Shown here: piece by piece, positions 1-7,124 of the stretch | Layout of the letters: each line of letters opens with the position of its first letter | Position numbering within the stretch: position 1 is the first letter of the stretch | Origin: Methanobacterium sp. PtaU1.Bin097 | GTDB taxonomy: Archaea; Methanobacteriota; Methanobacteria; Methanobacteriales; Methanobacteriaceae | DNA length: 19,100 nucleotides | Direction of reading: 5' to 3' | Assembly: GCA_002067325.1 (NCBI GenBank) | Contig: MVQY01000032.1 | Location: 1-19,100, forward strand | Translations under genes and position numbers: made by a program | Notes under the pieces: model-generated | Told to the model about the DNA's origin: nothing | The model's input: only the letters and a program-made list of their open reading frames with translations | The model's database searches: none

Positions 1-20
1 TAGAAAACAGGTGAAAACAT

Positions 21-572
21 ATGATAATAGTGGCTATTACCGGTGCCAGTGGCGTGGTATATGGTGTAAGACTCCTGGAAGTCCTGAAGGAAATGGATAT
101 AGATACCACCCTCCTGGTGACCAGACCAGCAGAGATAATCCTGAAACATGAAATGGGAATCACCGAAGAAAGCCTGGACAAACTGGTGAACAGAAATTAC
201 GACCCTAAAGACCTTACCACAGATATAAACAGTGGTTCCTGCCGATTTGAATCCATGGTCATCGTCCCCTGCACCATGAAAACCATAGCCGCCATAGCAA
301 ACGGTTACGCTAATAACGCCGTGACCAGGGCAGCGGATGTAGCCCTCAAAGAAAAAAGGAAGCTCATCCTTGTCCCCCGGGAAACACCGCTGCGCCCGGT
401 TCACCTGGAAAATATGCTTGAAATCGCCAGGGAAGGGGGTATAATACTACCTGCCATGCCTGGCTTCTACCACCAGCCAGAGAAGATAGATGATCTGGTT
501 GATTTCCTGGTGGGTAAGATACTGGACAGTTTAAAAATCGACAATCACCTCTTCAAACGCTGGCAGGAATGA
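21..572 (+). CDS. ubiX: UbiX-family flavin prenyltransferase
   Basis: This enzyme joins a dimethylallyl group to FMN to make prenyl-FMN, the cofactor of UbiD-type decarboxylases. In archaea one UbiD-type client is the anhydromevalonate phosphate decarboxylase of the modified mevalonate pathway, so a link to lipid synthesis is plausible but inferred. The sequence shows the N-terminal flavin-binding GASG (residues 8-11), PCTMKT (83-88), the family signature VPRETPL (118-124) and PGFYHQP (147-153). The length of 183 residues is normal for the family and there is no signal peptide. The ATG at 21 follows AGGTGA at a good distance. The bases TAG at 1-3 could be the stop of an upstream gene, which cannot be judged here. 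The stop codon lies at the edge of a degenerate tandem repeat that fills the gap to cbiT. Confidence 0.93.
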   Translation: MIIVAITGASGVVYGVRLLEVLKEMDIDTTLLVTRPAEIILKHEMGITEESLDKLVNRNYDPKDLTTDINSGSCRFESMVIVPCTMKTIAAIANGYANNAVTRAADVALKEKRKLILVPRETPLRPVHLENMLEIAREGGIILPAMPGFYHQPEKIDDLVDFLVGKILDSLKIDNHLFKRWQE

Positions 573-697
573 TGATAATAGAAAATATTAAGGGCATAGA
601 TGATCAATACCGAATTTATTAATGGCACATGATCAATCGAATTTTAAGACTATAAAAGGGATCAATAATCAAATTTAAGGACATAGAAATGATCAAA
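571..697 (+). repeat. Degenerate tandem repeat, 29-31 bp units, ubiX-cbiT gap
   Basis: Units begin at 571, 602, 631, 660 and 691, giving spacings of 31, 29, 29 and 31 bp. Each begins GAT, four of the five with GATCAA, and is followed by an AATTTA/AATATTA block and then a TTAAGG(G/A)CATAG-like block in the better copies. The first unit starts inside the ubiX stop codon and the last runs into the cbiT start, so the array spans the whole gap and carries both the cbiT TATA box and its AAGGA. Copies are diverged. Confidence 0.6.
651..658 (+). promoter_or_regulatory. TATA box for cbiT
   Basis: TATAAAAG is a good archaeal TATA box. Its centre is about 35 nt before the cbiT ATG, which predicts a transcript start near 679 and a leader of about 10 nt. 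The AAGGA at 677-681 would then lie at the extreme 5' end of the message. Confidence 0.5.
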
Positions 698-1252
698 GAC
701 GATGACTTCATAAAGGACCCCGACATACCAGGGCCCACCAAGGAAGAGATCCGCTGCCTGGTGTTATGTAAATCACAGGCAACAGAAAAAGATACCGTGG
801 TTGATATCGGCTGCGGAACCGGTGGGCTCACCGTTGAATTCGCCCGTAGGGCGGGTAAGGTCTATGCTGTGGACCAGAATCCGGAAGCCCTTAAAATCAC
901 CAGGTTGAATCTGGAAAAGTTCCAGCTTTCCCCTAAAGTGGAAGTGGTGGATGCCTCTGCCCCCCAGGTACTGGAAGACCTGCCCGAGTTCGACATCCTC
1001 CTGGTGGGCGGAAGCAGTGGAAAACTGTCACAGATATTAAAGGAAGGATACAAAAAACTCAACGATGATGGCCGGATCATAGTGACTTCTATTTTACTGG
1101 AAACACGTGTAGAGGCCGTGGCAACCATGAAGGAACTGGGCCTGGTCCCGGAAGTGGTTGAGGTGTCCATCTCCCGGGGCAGGATACTGGAGAGGGGAAC
1201 GCTTTTGACGGCCCAAAATCCAATAACCATCATTTCAACCCAAAAAATTTAA
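689..1252 (+). CDS. cbiT: Cobalt-precorrin-6B C15-methyltransferase (decarboxylating)
   Basis: CbiT uses S-adenosylmethionine to methylate C15 and remove the C12 acetate carboxylate of cobalt-precorrin-6B in anaerobic cobalamin (corrinoid) synthesis. Methanogens need corrinoid for the Mtr methyltransferase. The protein has a class I methyltransferase fold: the SAM loop DIGCGTGG (39-46), an acidic residue at D62 closing the second strand, LVGGSS (105-110) and ILLETR (135-140). The N-terminus (FIKDPDIPGPT) resembles the Methanothermobacter enzyme, which supports the ATG at 689. Its 187 residues fit the archaeal stand-alone CbiT; bacterial relatives are often fused to CbiE. A two-TM protein follows after 19 nt, so the two are probably cotranscribed. 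Confidence 0.93.
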   Translation: MIKDDDFIKDPDIPGPTKEEIRCLVLCKSQATEKDTVVDIGCGTGGLTVEFARRAGKVYAVDQNPEALKITRLNLEKFQLSPKVEVVDASAPQVLEDLPEFDILLVGGSSGKLSQILKEGYKKLNDDGRIIVTSILLETRVEAVATMKELGLVPEVVEVSISRGRILERGTLLTAQNPITIISTQKI

Positions 1253-1271
1253 AAATAAAAAGTATAAAGTA

Positions 1272-2042
1272 ATGAGTATGAAGATATCCAAATACCTGGG
1301 CTGGAGGGTGCGGTTAGGACTGCTGCTGGTTGTACTGGCCGGCATACTGTACCTGATTAACTTCACTGTTTTCCATGATCTCCATGATTTAGAGTTTTAT
1401 CTAAGTATCGATACGGCCTTTTTACCCATAGAGATCCTTTTTGTGGTACTGGTGATAGAAAGCGCCATCAGCGCCCGGGAAAAGAGCATCCTCTTGGAAA
1501 AACTCAACATGGTTATAGGGACCTTCTTCAGTGAGCTGGGAACAGACCTCATGAGAAAAATAACCAAATTCGATATCGATACAGAACAAATACGGCAAAG
1601 CCTGATTATAACCGATGACTGGACAGAAAAAGACTTTAAATCCGCAGCAAGTACCATAAAGGAGTTCGATTACAGTCTGGAAATTGGTGACGACCAGCAG
1701 TCTATAGAGTTTTTACAGGACTTAAAAGAATTTCTCAAAGAGAGAAGAGACTTTCTCTTGAGATTACTGGAAAACCCCAACCTCCTGGAACATGAAACTT
1801 TCACAGATCTTTTAAGGGCGGTGTTCCACGTGACAGAGGAACTTGAAAAGAGGGAGGACCTCACTAAGCTGCCCCCTACTGATTATATGCATTTGAATGG
1901 GGATGTGGAGAGAGTGTACGGGTTTTTAATCTCGGAATGGATAATGTACATGGAACATTTAATGAACAATTATCCTTACCTGTTTTCACTGGCCATGAGG
2001 GTTAACCCATTTGATCCACATGCCAAGGTAGAGATAGATTGA
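1272..2042 (+). CDS. Conserved hypothetical, two-TM membrane protein
   Basis: I do not recognise a named family. The N-terminus is basic and then shows two hydrophobic segments at about residues 12-32 and 46-66, the second containing an acidic residue (VVLVIESAIS). The remaining 190 residues are highly charged and mostly helical in character, probably a cytoplasmic domain, without cysteine clusters or an obvious catalytic motif. It starts 19 nt after cbiT with only a weak ribosome site; an in-frame ATG two codons later (1278) is equally possible. Neighbourhood suggests cotranscription with cbiT, but nothing in the sequence ties it to cobalamin. A 15-bp direct repeat straddles its stop codon. 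Confidence 0.75.
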   Translation: MSMKISKYLGWRVRLGLLLVVLAGILYLINFTVFHDLHDLEFYLSIDTAFLPIEILFVVLVIESAISAREKSILLEKLNMVIGTFFSELGTDLMRKITKFDIDTEQIRQSLIITDDWTEKDFKSAASTIKEFDYSLEIGDDQQSIEFLQDLKEFLKERRDFLLRLLENPNLLEHETFTDLLRAVFHVTEELEKREDLTKLPPTDYMHLNGDVERVYGFLISEWIMYMEHLMNNYPYLFSLAMRVNPFDPHAKVEID

Positions 2043-2072
2043 CCGGGTTAGGAGAAGTAGATTGACCGGGTT
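2035..2072 (+). repeat. 15-bp direct repeat over a stop codon
   Basis: TAGATTGACCGGGTT occurs at 2035-2049 and exactly again at 2058-2072, a period of 23 bp. The first copy contains the TGA stop (2040-2042) of the two-TM protein. The bases between are also purine-rich and similar (GAGA against GAAG just before each copy). Confidence 0.9.
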
Positions 2073-2178
2073 TCTTACTGCCTGTTTCTGTATGTTGAAG
2101 ATCAACATTTGTTATTAACACATAATGTGTACTGTACTTCCCCCATAGTAACCTATTTAAGTGAGTACATTGATATTC

Positions 2179-2192
2179 TATAAAAAAATATA
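2179..2192 (+). promoter_or_regulatory. TATA box for the PMBR gene, probable leaderless start
   Basis: The AT-only block TATAAAAAAATATA is centred about 25 nt before the ATG at 2210. No purine-rich ribosome site is visible between them. The expected transcript start therefore falls at or next to the ATG. Confidence 0.4.
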
Positions 2193-2209
2193 CTAGATGT
2201 GGTTCATTT

Positions 2210-2449
2210 ATGGAGAGTTTGACTCTCGGACAATATCGAAGGATGGTTGAAGAAGTAATAGATTTCAAGCGACTCAATGGGGATTTACCCGAATATACCA
2301 CAGTTGACGGCTGTCGCATAAGTAAGCAAGACTACATCGACATGATCGAAAGGGTGAACAGATTCTTCCTGGAAATGGGAAGAAACCCCAGAAGTGTTGA
2401 AATCGAAAGAACTGAATTCACCAAAACGGAAAAGATATTAGCCCACTAG
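2210..2449 (+). CDS. Small protein with a pseudomurein-binding repeat
   Basis: The protein has 79 residues. Residues 5-45 match the pseudomurein-binding repeat (PMBR) pattern: a helical start, then NGDLPEYTTVDGCRIS, corresponding to the usual NGxLPNYVTxxGxxVS, then an aromatic-containing helix. Residues 48-65 (VNRFFLEMGRNPRSVEIE) look like the beginning of a second repeat that stops short. PMBRs anchor proteins such as endoisopeptidases and adhesins to the pseudomurein wall, and normally sit on secreted proteins. This one has no signal peptide, TM segment or catalytic domain, so it may be a cytosolic protein, a remnant or a small accessory module. It has its own likely promoter and is not in an operon. 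The domain call rests on pattern recognition. Confidence 0.7.
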   Translation: MESLTLGQYRRMVEEVIDFKRLNGDLPEYTTVDGCRISKQDYIDMIERVNRFFLEMGRNPRSVEIERTEFTKTEKILAH

Positions 2450-2487
2450 AAGGTGGTGCTCGGAAACATTAGCCACTTTGAGGCGGT
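2437..2487 (+). repeat. Imperfect direct repeat over the PMBR gene stop codon
   Basis: ATTAGCCCACTAGAAGGTGGT (first 20 bases at 2437-2456) is echoed by ATTAGCCACTTTGAGGCGGT at 2468-2487, period about 31 bp. The first copy contains the TAG stop. The similarity includes the ATTAGCC core and the GAxGGxGGT end, and it is imperfect. Confidence 0.5.
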
Positions 2488-2628
2488 AAATCAAAGACAG
2501 TCCTGTTTTTAATAGGGTAACCCAGCCTAAATTTTTAAGATCCTATATTTTAAAATGAACAATTCACTTACTATTTTAAATAAACCTATTCAATTTTGAA
2601 AACCCCTTAAATTTAGTAAAAAATATTG
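2488..2628. other. AT-rich convergent gap with T-runs
   Basis: No gene is seen between the PMBR gene and mobA, which converge. TTTTT at 2505-2509 could end the + strand transcript. On the - strand, a run of six T (A at 2618-2623 on +) follows the mobA 3' repeats and is a plausible archaeal T-run terminator. Confidence 0.35.
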
Positions 2629-2683
2629 ATTTTAACTATTTCCTTAAAACATATATCTGGCATTTTAACTATTTCCTTAAAAC
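2629..2683 (-). repeat. 22-bp perfect direct repeat over the mobA stop codon
   Basis: ATTTTAACTATTTCCTTAAAAC (first 20 bases quoted in other entries as the mobA repeat) occurs at 2629-2650 and exactly again at 2662-2683, with 11 bp between, a period of 33 bp. The copy at 2662-2683 includes the mobA TAA stop (2677-2679). Confidence 0.95.
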
Positions 2684-3273
2684 CTATCCACATCTTCTGG
2701 ATAATTTAAATTCAGGAAACTCTGGGCTGTTTCATCCAGGGAATAGACCGGGAAGTACCTCACATCTATCTCTAACAGTAGAGATTGGACATCACGCTTA
2801 CCATCCTTTAAGATGTCTTCTATTTGACCCGTTATCCTCTTGTTGTAAATGGCGTGTAGAGGTTCCAGTTTTCCATCTGGCCATTCCGGGACGACTGCAT
2901 CGTAGATTATGTTGTAATAATTAAAAATATTCCTAATGAAGGACTGGGGAATGAATGGAGAGTCACAGGGGATCACCAAGGCATGATCCGTGCTTATGCA
3001 TTTAAGCCCTGCACAGATACCCATCAGGGGTCCCTGATCTTCCACTGCATCGGTGCATATCCTGACCTTCTCCTGGAAGCTCTGCTTTTCTAAAATACAT
3101 TCATAGGCCATTTGCTGTTCCTTACTACGCAAAACCAGGATTATCTCATCGGCAAGTTCAGATGCATTCTCCAGTACCTGAACTATTAAAGGCTCATCCT
3201 CCAGGATCATGAGCCCCTTATCCTGGCCCATCCTTTTTCCACGGCCTCCGCAGAGTACGATCATTGACTTCAT
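2677..3273 (-). CDS. mobA: Molybdenum cofactor guanylyltransferase
   Basis: MobA transfers GMP from GTP to molybdopterin, giving the guanine dinucleotide cofactor used by formylmethanofuran dehydrogenase and formate dehydrogenase. The sequence has the nucleotidyltransferase loop LCGGRGKRMGxDKG (7-20), DQGPLMGI (79-86), the metal-binding PCDSPF (102-107) and the C-terminal NLNYPEDVDRF typical of the family. The length of 198 residues is usual. The ATG has AAGGA 8-12 nt upstream. It follows guaB on the same strand after 51 nt, so a shared GTP/guanine theme and a possible operon are suggested, although a long T-run in that gap could also end the guaB message. A related NTP-transferase function is a less likely alternative. 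Confidence 0.85.
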   Translation of the reverse strand: MKSMIVLCGGRGKRMGQDKGLMILEDEPLIVQVLENASELADEIILVLRSKEQQMAYECILEKQSFQEKVRICTDAVEDQGPLMGICAGLKCISTDHALVIPCDSPFIPQSFIRNIFNYYNIIYDAVVPEWPDGKLEPLHAIYNKRITGQIEDILKDGKRDVQSLLLEIDVRYFPVYSLDETAQSFLNLNYPEDVDRF

Positions 3274-3282
3274 AATTTAATC

Positions 3283-3300
3283 CTTAAAAAAAAAGAAGTT
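3283..3300 (-). terminator. T-run between guaB and mobA
   Basis: On the - strand the gap reads CTTCTTTTTTTTTAAGG, a nine-T run just before the mobA ribosome site. Archaeal RNA polymerase commonly pauses or stops at such runs, so it may attenuate guaB-mobA readthrough. It could instead be no more than an AT-rich leader. Confidence 0.3.
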
Positions 3301-3324
3301 ATAGTATGGGAAAAGTTTAATTGT

Positions 3325-4812
3325 TTACATCAAACGGGTGGTGGGATAATTGGGACTTTCATTGGTTATCAGTAAGTCGTGGGGGTGGCTCTCAGCTACT
3401 CCACTTGCAGTTATCCTGATAAACCGGGCGCGCTCCTGCATCTCTTTTATAGTGGATGCTCCGCTGTATCCCATGGACGCTTTAAGTCCTCCAATTAACT
3501 GGAAGAGTATCTCCCCGACCTTTCCTTTATGGGGTACCACTCCTTCCACCCCTTCCGGTACCAGTTTGGCGTGCTTCATAGGCCCCTTCACTTCCTGGAA
3601 GTAACGGTCGGTGCCTGCGCCGGATCCTCCGGTCATGGCCCCCAGACTTCCCATACCACGGTACTGCTTATATTTACGGCCGTTCATTATAACCACGTCA
3701 CCGGGTGCTTCGTGTGTACCTGCTACCAGGCTTCCCACCATAACTGTATCTGCACCAACTCCTATGGCCTTGGCCAGGTCTCCACTGTACCTTAACCCGC
3801 CATCGGCCACTACTGGCACGCCCACATCATGGGCCACATCCGCCACGCTGGATACAGCTGTAAGTTGCGGCACCCCCACACCGGCTATTATACGGGTGGT
3901 GCATATGGATCCCGGGCCAATACCTACCTTTAGACCATCGACCTCGGCACTTATCAGGGCTTCAGCTGCTTCGCGGGTAGCTATGTTACCCACTATGAGG
4001 TCCGCTGATATCTCCTTGTTCATTTTACGGGCGAAACTTACGATGTCTGGTTTATGTGCATGTGCCACATCCACGGCTATTACATCTGCACCGGCCTTGT
4101 CCAGTGCTATAGCTCGTTCAAGGTCGAATGGTCCTGTAGCAGCGGCGACCATGAACCGTCCGTCATCATCCCGGGAGGCGCTGGGGTACTTTTTACGCTC
4201 CAGGATATCCTTGATGGTTACGATACCTACGATTTCATCGTCCTTAACCACGGGCAATCGTTCCACCTTATTTTCATAGGCGATGTCCAGGGCCTCCTCT
4301 GGTGTGGTGGATTCCTCTATGGTAACCACCCTCTCGGTCATCACTTCCTCCACCTTGCTATCAGCATCGGAATTGACGATGGGTAATATGTCCCTCCTGC
4401 TTATGATACCGATAACCTTCCTGTCTTTGACTACTGGAAGGCCGTTTACTCCCTCTTCATCCATGAGCTGGTTGGCCTCAGCTATGGACGCGTCTGGTGT
4501 GGTGGTGATAACATCCCTTATGGTGAGATCACCGGAGGCTTTCACCTTCTTCACCTCCTCCACCTGCTCACTTACCGTCATATTCCTGTGTATAACTCCC
4601 AAGCCTCCGTCCTGTGCCATGGCTATGGCCATCTCTGATTCTGTGACGGTGTCCATGGCTGAACTTATGATGGGAATGTTGATATCCAGGTTACGCGATA
4701 TACGGGTTCTGGTTTTCACATTCTTTGGTTCAACCGTAGATTCAGAGGGTACCATTAAAAAATCGTCGAAGGTAAATCCTTGTGGTGCATCTTTAAGTTT
4801 TCGAGTGAACAT
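3325..4812 (-). CDS. guaB: Inosine-5'-monophosphate dehydrogenase
   Basis: IMPDH oxidises IMP to XMP with NAD, the committed step of guanine nucleotide synthesis. From the ATG at 4812 the protein has 495 residues. It shows the N-terminal TFDDFLMVPS, two CBS domains (about residues 95-155 and 158-210), the catalytic loop GPGSICTT with Cys304, GMGSLGAM, and the flap DRYFQE with the Arg403-Tyr404 dyad used for water activation. A longer frame begins at TTG 4827, adding MGLLK, but the MFTRKLKDAP start agrees with the family and has GGGGTT upstream, so I chose 4812. A run of AT-rich promoter-like sequence lies upstream, and mobA follows. Confidence 0.95.
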   Translation of the reverse strand: MFTRKLKDAPQGFTFDDFLMVPSESTVEPKNVKTRTRISRNLDINIPIISSAMDTVTESEMAIAMAQDGGLGVIHRNMTVSEQVEEVKKVKASGDLTIRDVITTTPDASIAEANQLMDEEGVNGLPVVKDRKVIGIISRRDILPIVNSDADSKVEEVMTERVVTIEESTTPEEALDIAYENKVERLPVVKDDEIVGIVTIKDILERKKYPSASRDDDGRFMVAAATGPFDLERAIALDKAGADVIAVDVAHAHKPDIVSFARKMNKEISADLIVGNIATREAAEALISAEVDGLKVGIGPGSICTTRIIAGVGVPQLTAVSSVADVAHDVGVPVVADGGLRYSGDLAKAIGVGADTVMVGSLVAGTHEAPGDVVIMNGRKYKQYRGMGSLGAMTGGSGAGTDRYFQEVKGPMKHAKLVPEGVEGVVPHKGKVGEILFQLIGGLKASMGYSGASTIKEMQERARFIRITASGVAESHPHDLLITNESPNYPTTRLM

Positions 4813-4862
4813 CTTTAATAACCCCAATTAGTAAATAGAATAAATTGAATGTAAATTTTAAG

Positions 4863-4885
4863 GGAACATTCCATTTATTTTTAAA
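4863..4885 (-). promoter_or_regulatory. Possible guaB promoter and half-site dyad
   Basis: On the - strand an AT-rich block (TTTAAAAATAAAT) sits about 60 nt before the guaB ATG and could be its TATA box. Directly after it is GGAATGTTCC, four-base inverted arms around two bases. The placement would suit an operator, but the arms are short. Confidence 0.25.
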
Positions 4886-4908
4886 TTATATTGATATTTA
4901 AATAAATA

Positions 4909-4933
4909 AATTTTTAGTTTCCGACTAAAAATT
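4909..4933 (-). terminator. Hairpin at the mfnB stop codon
   Basis: The perfect 9-bp arms AATTTTTAG and CTAAAAATT enclose a 7-nt loop. On the - strand the first arm contains the mfnB TAG stop and the second arm leads into AT-rich sequence. The stem is weak (one G-C pair) but symmetrical, and the T-rich 3' side suits archaeal termination. Confidence 0.45.
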
Positions 4934-5638
4934 GGACATCTTGACTTTTAATCTGGAAACAGCGCTTCGGTGGATGCTGCCTTTATTTCTATCTCCACCT
5001 GTACAGACTGCTCCGCGAATACCAACCACGTCACACCCTAAATTGTAGAGTATTTCCAGTTGTTCTTCTTTAACCGAACCGGCCAGTGCACATTTAAGGC
5101 CGTAGTCATGAGCTTCTGTGGTGAACTTGGAAATCGCATCTTCATCCATGAAGTCGAAGAGTGTTTTACCATCTTTAATTGCGGTATCTACCATGGCCAG
5201 ATCAGCACCGGAATCCGCGGCCACTCGGGGTATTTCCATGGGATCCACCGCCCCTACTCTGTGGGCATCAGCGTATCCTGAGGCCACAACCAGTATATTA
5301 TCATCAAAATCTTTAACTGTCTTTACCACGTTCTCCATTACTTCCAATGCCTCTGAATAATTCCTGGTACCGTAGAGTCCCACTTTGATGTAATCCGCCC
5401 CGGATACCACTGCCCCGGCGGCTGCTAAAGACACTGTACCTGGCTTGTAGGGCACATCACCCAGTGTGGCGCTGACCAGCATATCTTTTGGTGTTAATTC
5501 CCTTATACTCTTAATTACCCAGGGGAAGTTAGCTCCCAGCGACCCTTCCTTGGGGTTTTTCACATCGATGATATCCGCACCGCCTTCTATGGCCTCCAGT
5601 GCTTCCTCTGTATTTATTGGACTGATTAATAGAAGCAA
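4925..5638 (-). CDS. mfnB: (5-formylfuran-3-yl)methyl phosphate synthase
   Basis: MfnB condenses two glyceraldehyde-3-phosphate molecules into 4-(hydroxymethyl)-2-furancarboxaldehyde phosphate, the furan of methanofuran, the C1 carrier of the first step of methanogenesis. The protein is a TIM-barrel of the former DUF556. It carries GGADIIDVKNPKEGSLGANFPW, VSATLGDVPYKPGTV, DYIKVGLYG and DTAIKDGKTLFDF. The longest frame starts at ATG 5653, but a TTG at 5638 has GGAGGA seven bases upstream. Starting there gives 237 residues, makes the N-terminus LLLISP align with the Methanocaldococcus enzyme start, and places Lys27, Lys85, Asp151 and Lys155 exactly at the numbers I recall for that enzyme. It is monocistronic, with a likely TATA box at 5697-5705. 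Confidence 0.93.
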   Translation of the reverse strand: MLLLISPINTEEALEAIEGGADIIDVKNPKEGSLGANFPWVIKSIRELTPKDMLVSATLGDVPYKPGTVSLAAAGAVVSGADYIKVGLYGTRNYSEALEVMENVVKTVKDFDDNILVVASGYADAHRVGAVDPMEIPRVAADSGADLAMVDTAIKDGKTLFDFMDEDAISKFTTEAHDYGLKCALAGSVKEEQLEILYNLGCDVVGIRGAVCTGGDRNKGSIHRSAVSRLKVKMSNF

Positions 5639-5696
5639 ATATGATTCCTCCATGTAGATTCAAATTTTATCTTTTTCCTTATAAATTCAAATCTTT

Positions 5697-5705
5697 ATTT
5701 ATAAT
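5697..5705 (-). promoter_or_regulatory. TATA box for mfnB
   Basis: On the - strand the sequence reads GTGAAAAATTATAAATAAAG, a good archaeal TATA box with a purine-rich element upstream. It predicts a transcript start near 5675 and a leader of roughly 35 nt to the TTG start at 5638. Confidence 0.45.
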
Positions 5706-5781
5706 TTTTCACCTACAAATCGATTTGATCACTCAGTTATATTTAATCCGGCATTTTTTTAAACTGAAATTCTTAAAGAGC

Positions 5782-5814
5782 CGGGTAAATAATTTTATAT
5801 CACATATTTACCGG
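5782..5814. repeat. Inverted repeat in the lutB-mfnB gap
   Basis: CGGGTAAATA at 5782-5791 and TATTTACCGG at 5805-5814 pair at nine of ten positions around a 13-nt AT-rich loop. It lies between the lutB-like 3' end and the mfnB promoter. It may be an operator for a dimeric regulator or part of a 3' hairpin. Confidence 0.4.
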
Positions 5815-5852
5815 ATCATCTATATCTATTTAACTATCGGTACTGGGTAGTT

Positions 5853-5858
5853 AAAAAA
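5853..5858 (-). terminator. T-run after the lutB-like gene
   Basis: Six T on the - strand occur about 35 nt past the stop of the iron-sulfur gene, in the context AAGTTTTTTAAC. This fits a simple archaeal T-run terminator. No strong hairpin immediately precedes it. Confidence 0.3.
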
Positions 5859-5892
5859 CTTGGGCTGATATGATGTTCTGGTAGATGGGGAG

Positions 5893-7113
5893 TTATCCAG
5901 AGAAGGGGGAACCATCTTTCCTTATCTTTCTAGCTGTTTCCTCATGTTTTTGGTGGAGTATGCCCGATTTTACTGACTGGCTTCTGAGTTTCTCGATGAG
6001 CTGGTTGGTGGGTATTTCCATGGGGCAGTCCAGGGTGCACTGCCCGCACAGGGTGCAGGTGAAAAGACCAGATTCAAAGCAGACCTCTTTATCCCGTACG
6101 TAGCGGCTGAAGACAACCCCCCTACCACCCAGGTGTCGGTCGTAGCCGAACTGGTAGCCCAGGACATTGTACACTGGACAGGTTACGATGCAACTGCCGC
6201 AACCGATGCACAGTAGGCTCTCCCTTGATTCTTTTAATGCTTCACTCCTTCCATTATCGAGTAAGATGACAACCACCCTGCTTGCTCCGTACATGCCATT
6301 TAAGAGGATCTGTTCGATGTCTGCAGTCTTCGATGGGGAGGATACCACGTTCATATAGGCCGGGGCTGTTTTCCCGGTGGCGTAGATGGTCTCCAGTTTC
6401 ACCACGGATATGGCCTCTTCCAGGGTCCCGACCAGCTTATCTATACCCACGATTACTATGTGGGTGTCCAGGAGGGATACCAGGCTGATGTTACCCTCGT
6501 TGTGCACCATCACCAGGGAACCGTCCTCGGCAGCCAGTGAATTGGCACCGGTTATCCCCACGTTGCAGTGGGCAATTTCCTCCAGGACATCCTGCCTCAC
6601 CATGTCCAGGATTTCCTGGGGATCACTTTTTACTTCCCGGTTGAATTTTTCCCGGATAACCTGGGCTATTTCTTCCAGGTTAAGATGGGCAGCGGGGCCT
6701 ATGGGGTGGGATGATTTCTTTTTCTCGGTGAACTGTACTATCCTGTCTCCCAGGTCTGTATCCACCACATCGATGTCCTTATCCTGGAGAAAATCGGTTA
6801 ACCCTATCTCACTGGCTGTGTTGGATTTGGATTTGGCTATACACTTTTCATCCTTTACCAATGCATATATGGCTGTTAATGCTTCTTTCGAATCCTTGGC
6901 ATAGATAACCTCAATCCCATTGCTTTGAAGTTTCTCCACGGTTTCTACTTTAAGCTCCTCCAGGTGGTCGATGGAGTATTCCCTGATCCCACGGACCCTT
7001 TCCTTGAGTTTTCCTGTTTTATCGTCATCCAGGAGCTTCCTCCTTCTTTCATGGAGGATTTTGAAGGAGTTGTTCATGGCCTGGATTTCTGATTCATCCA
7101 TTGGAGTGTTCAT
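5893..7113 (-). CDS. LutB-like LUD-domain, dicluster iron-sulfur protein
   Basis: The 406-residue protein combines an N-terminal LUD domain (about 45-290, with a central TGANSLAAEDGSL region) with a C-terminal two-cluster ferredoxin module. The cluster ligands are clear: Cys302, 305, 308, 312 and Cys353, 356, 359, 363, each followed by proline. This is the arrangement of LutB, part of the LutABC L-lactate oxidising complex of bacteria. It probably passes electrons in the cytoplasm together with the CCG-domain protein encoded just upstream on the same strand (83 nt gap). Hydrogenotrophic methanogens are not known to grow on lactate, so the substrate is uncertain. No lutC-like gene is visible. 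The start could also be the ATG four codons later; neither has a strong ribosome site. Confidence 0.82.
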   Translation of the reverse strand: MNTPMDESEIQAMNNSFKILHERRRKLLDDDKTGKLKERVRGIREYSIDHLEELKVETVEKLQSNGIEVIYAKDSKEALTAIYALVKDEKCIAKSKSNTASEIGLTDFLQDKDIDVVDTDLGDRIVQFTEKKKSSHPIGPAAHLNLEEIAQVIREKFNREVKSDPQEILDMVRQDVLEEIAHCNVGITGANSLAAEDGSLVMVHNEGNISLVSLLDTHIVIVGIDKLVGTLEEAISVVKLETIYATGKTAPAYMNVVSSPSKTADIEQILLNGMYGASRVVVILLDNGRSEALKESRESLLCIGCGSCIVTCPVYNVLGYQFGYDRHLGGRGVVFSRYVRDKEVCFESGLFTCTLCGQCTLDCPMEIPTNQLIEKLRSQSVKSGILHQKHEETARKIRKDGSPFSG

Positions 7114-7124
7114 TATTTTTTACA

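Noticed and set aside
571..697. CRISPR array at the ubiX-cbiT repeats
   Set aside because: Units are contiguous, degenerate and without unique spacers between conserved repeats, and no cas gene is near.
2002..2319. 105-residue - strand frame crossing the PMBR gene
   Set aside because: It overlaps the PMBR coding region and the two-TM gene end, shows no domain, and has no promoter or ribosome site supporting it.
3611..4279. 222-residue open frame on the + strand opposite guaB
   Set aside because: It is antisense to a clear IMPDH; its Thr/Ser/Ala/Pro-rich composition is a frame shadow of the real gene.
6386..6904. 172-residue open frame opposite the LutB-like gene
   Set aside because: Shadow frame: rich in Ser and Arg, no ribosome site and no family, while the opposite strand encodes a well-conserved iron-sulfur protein.
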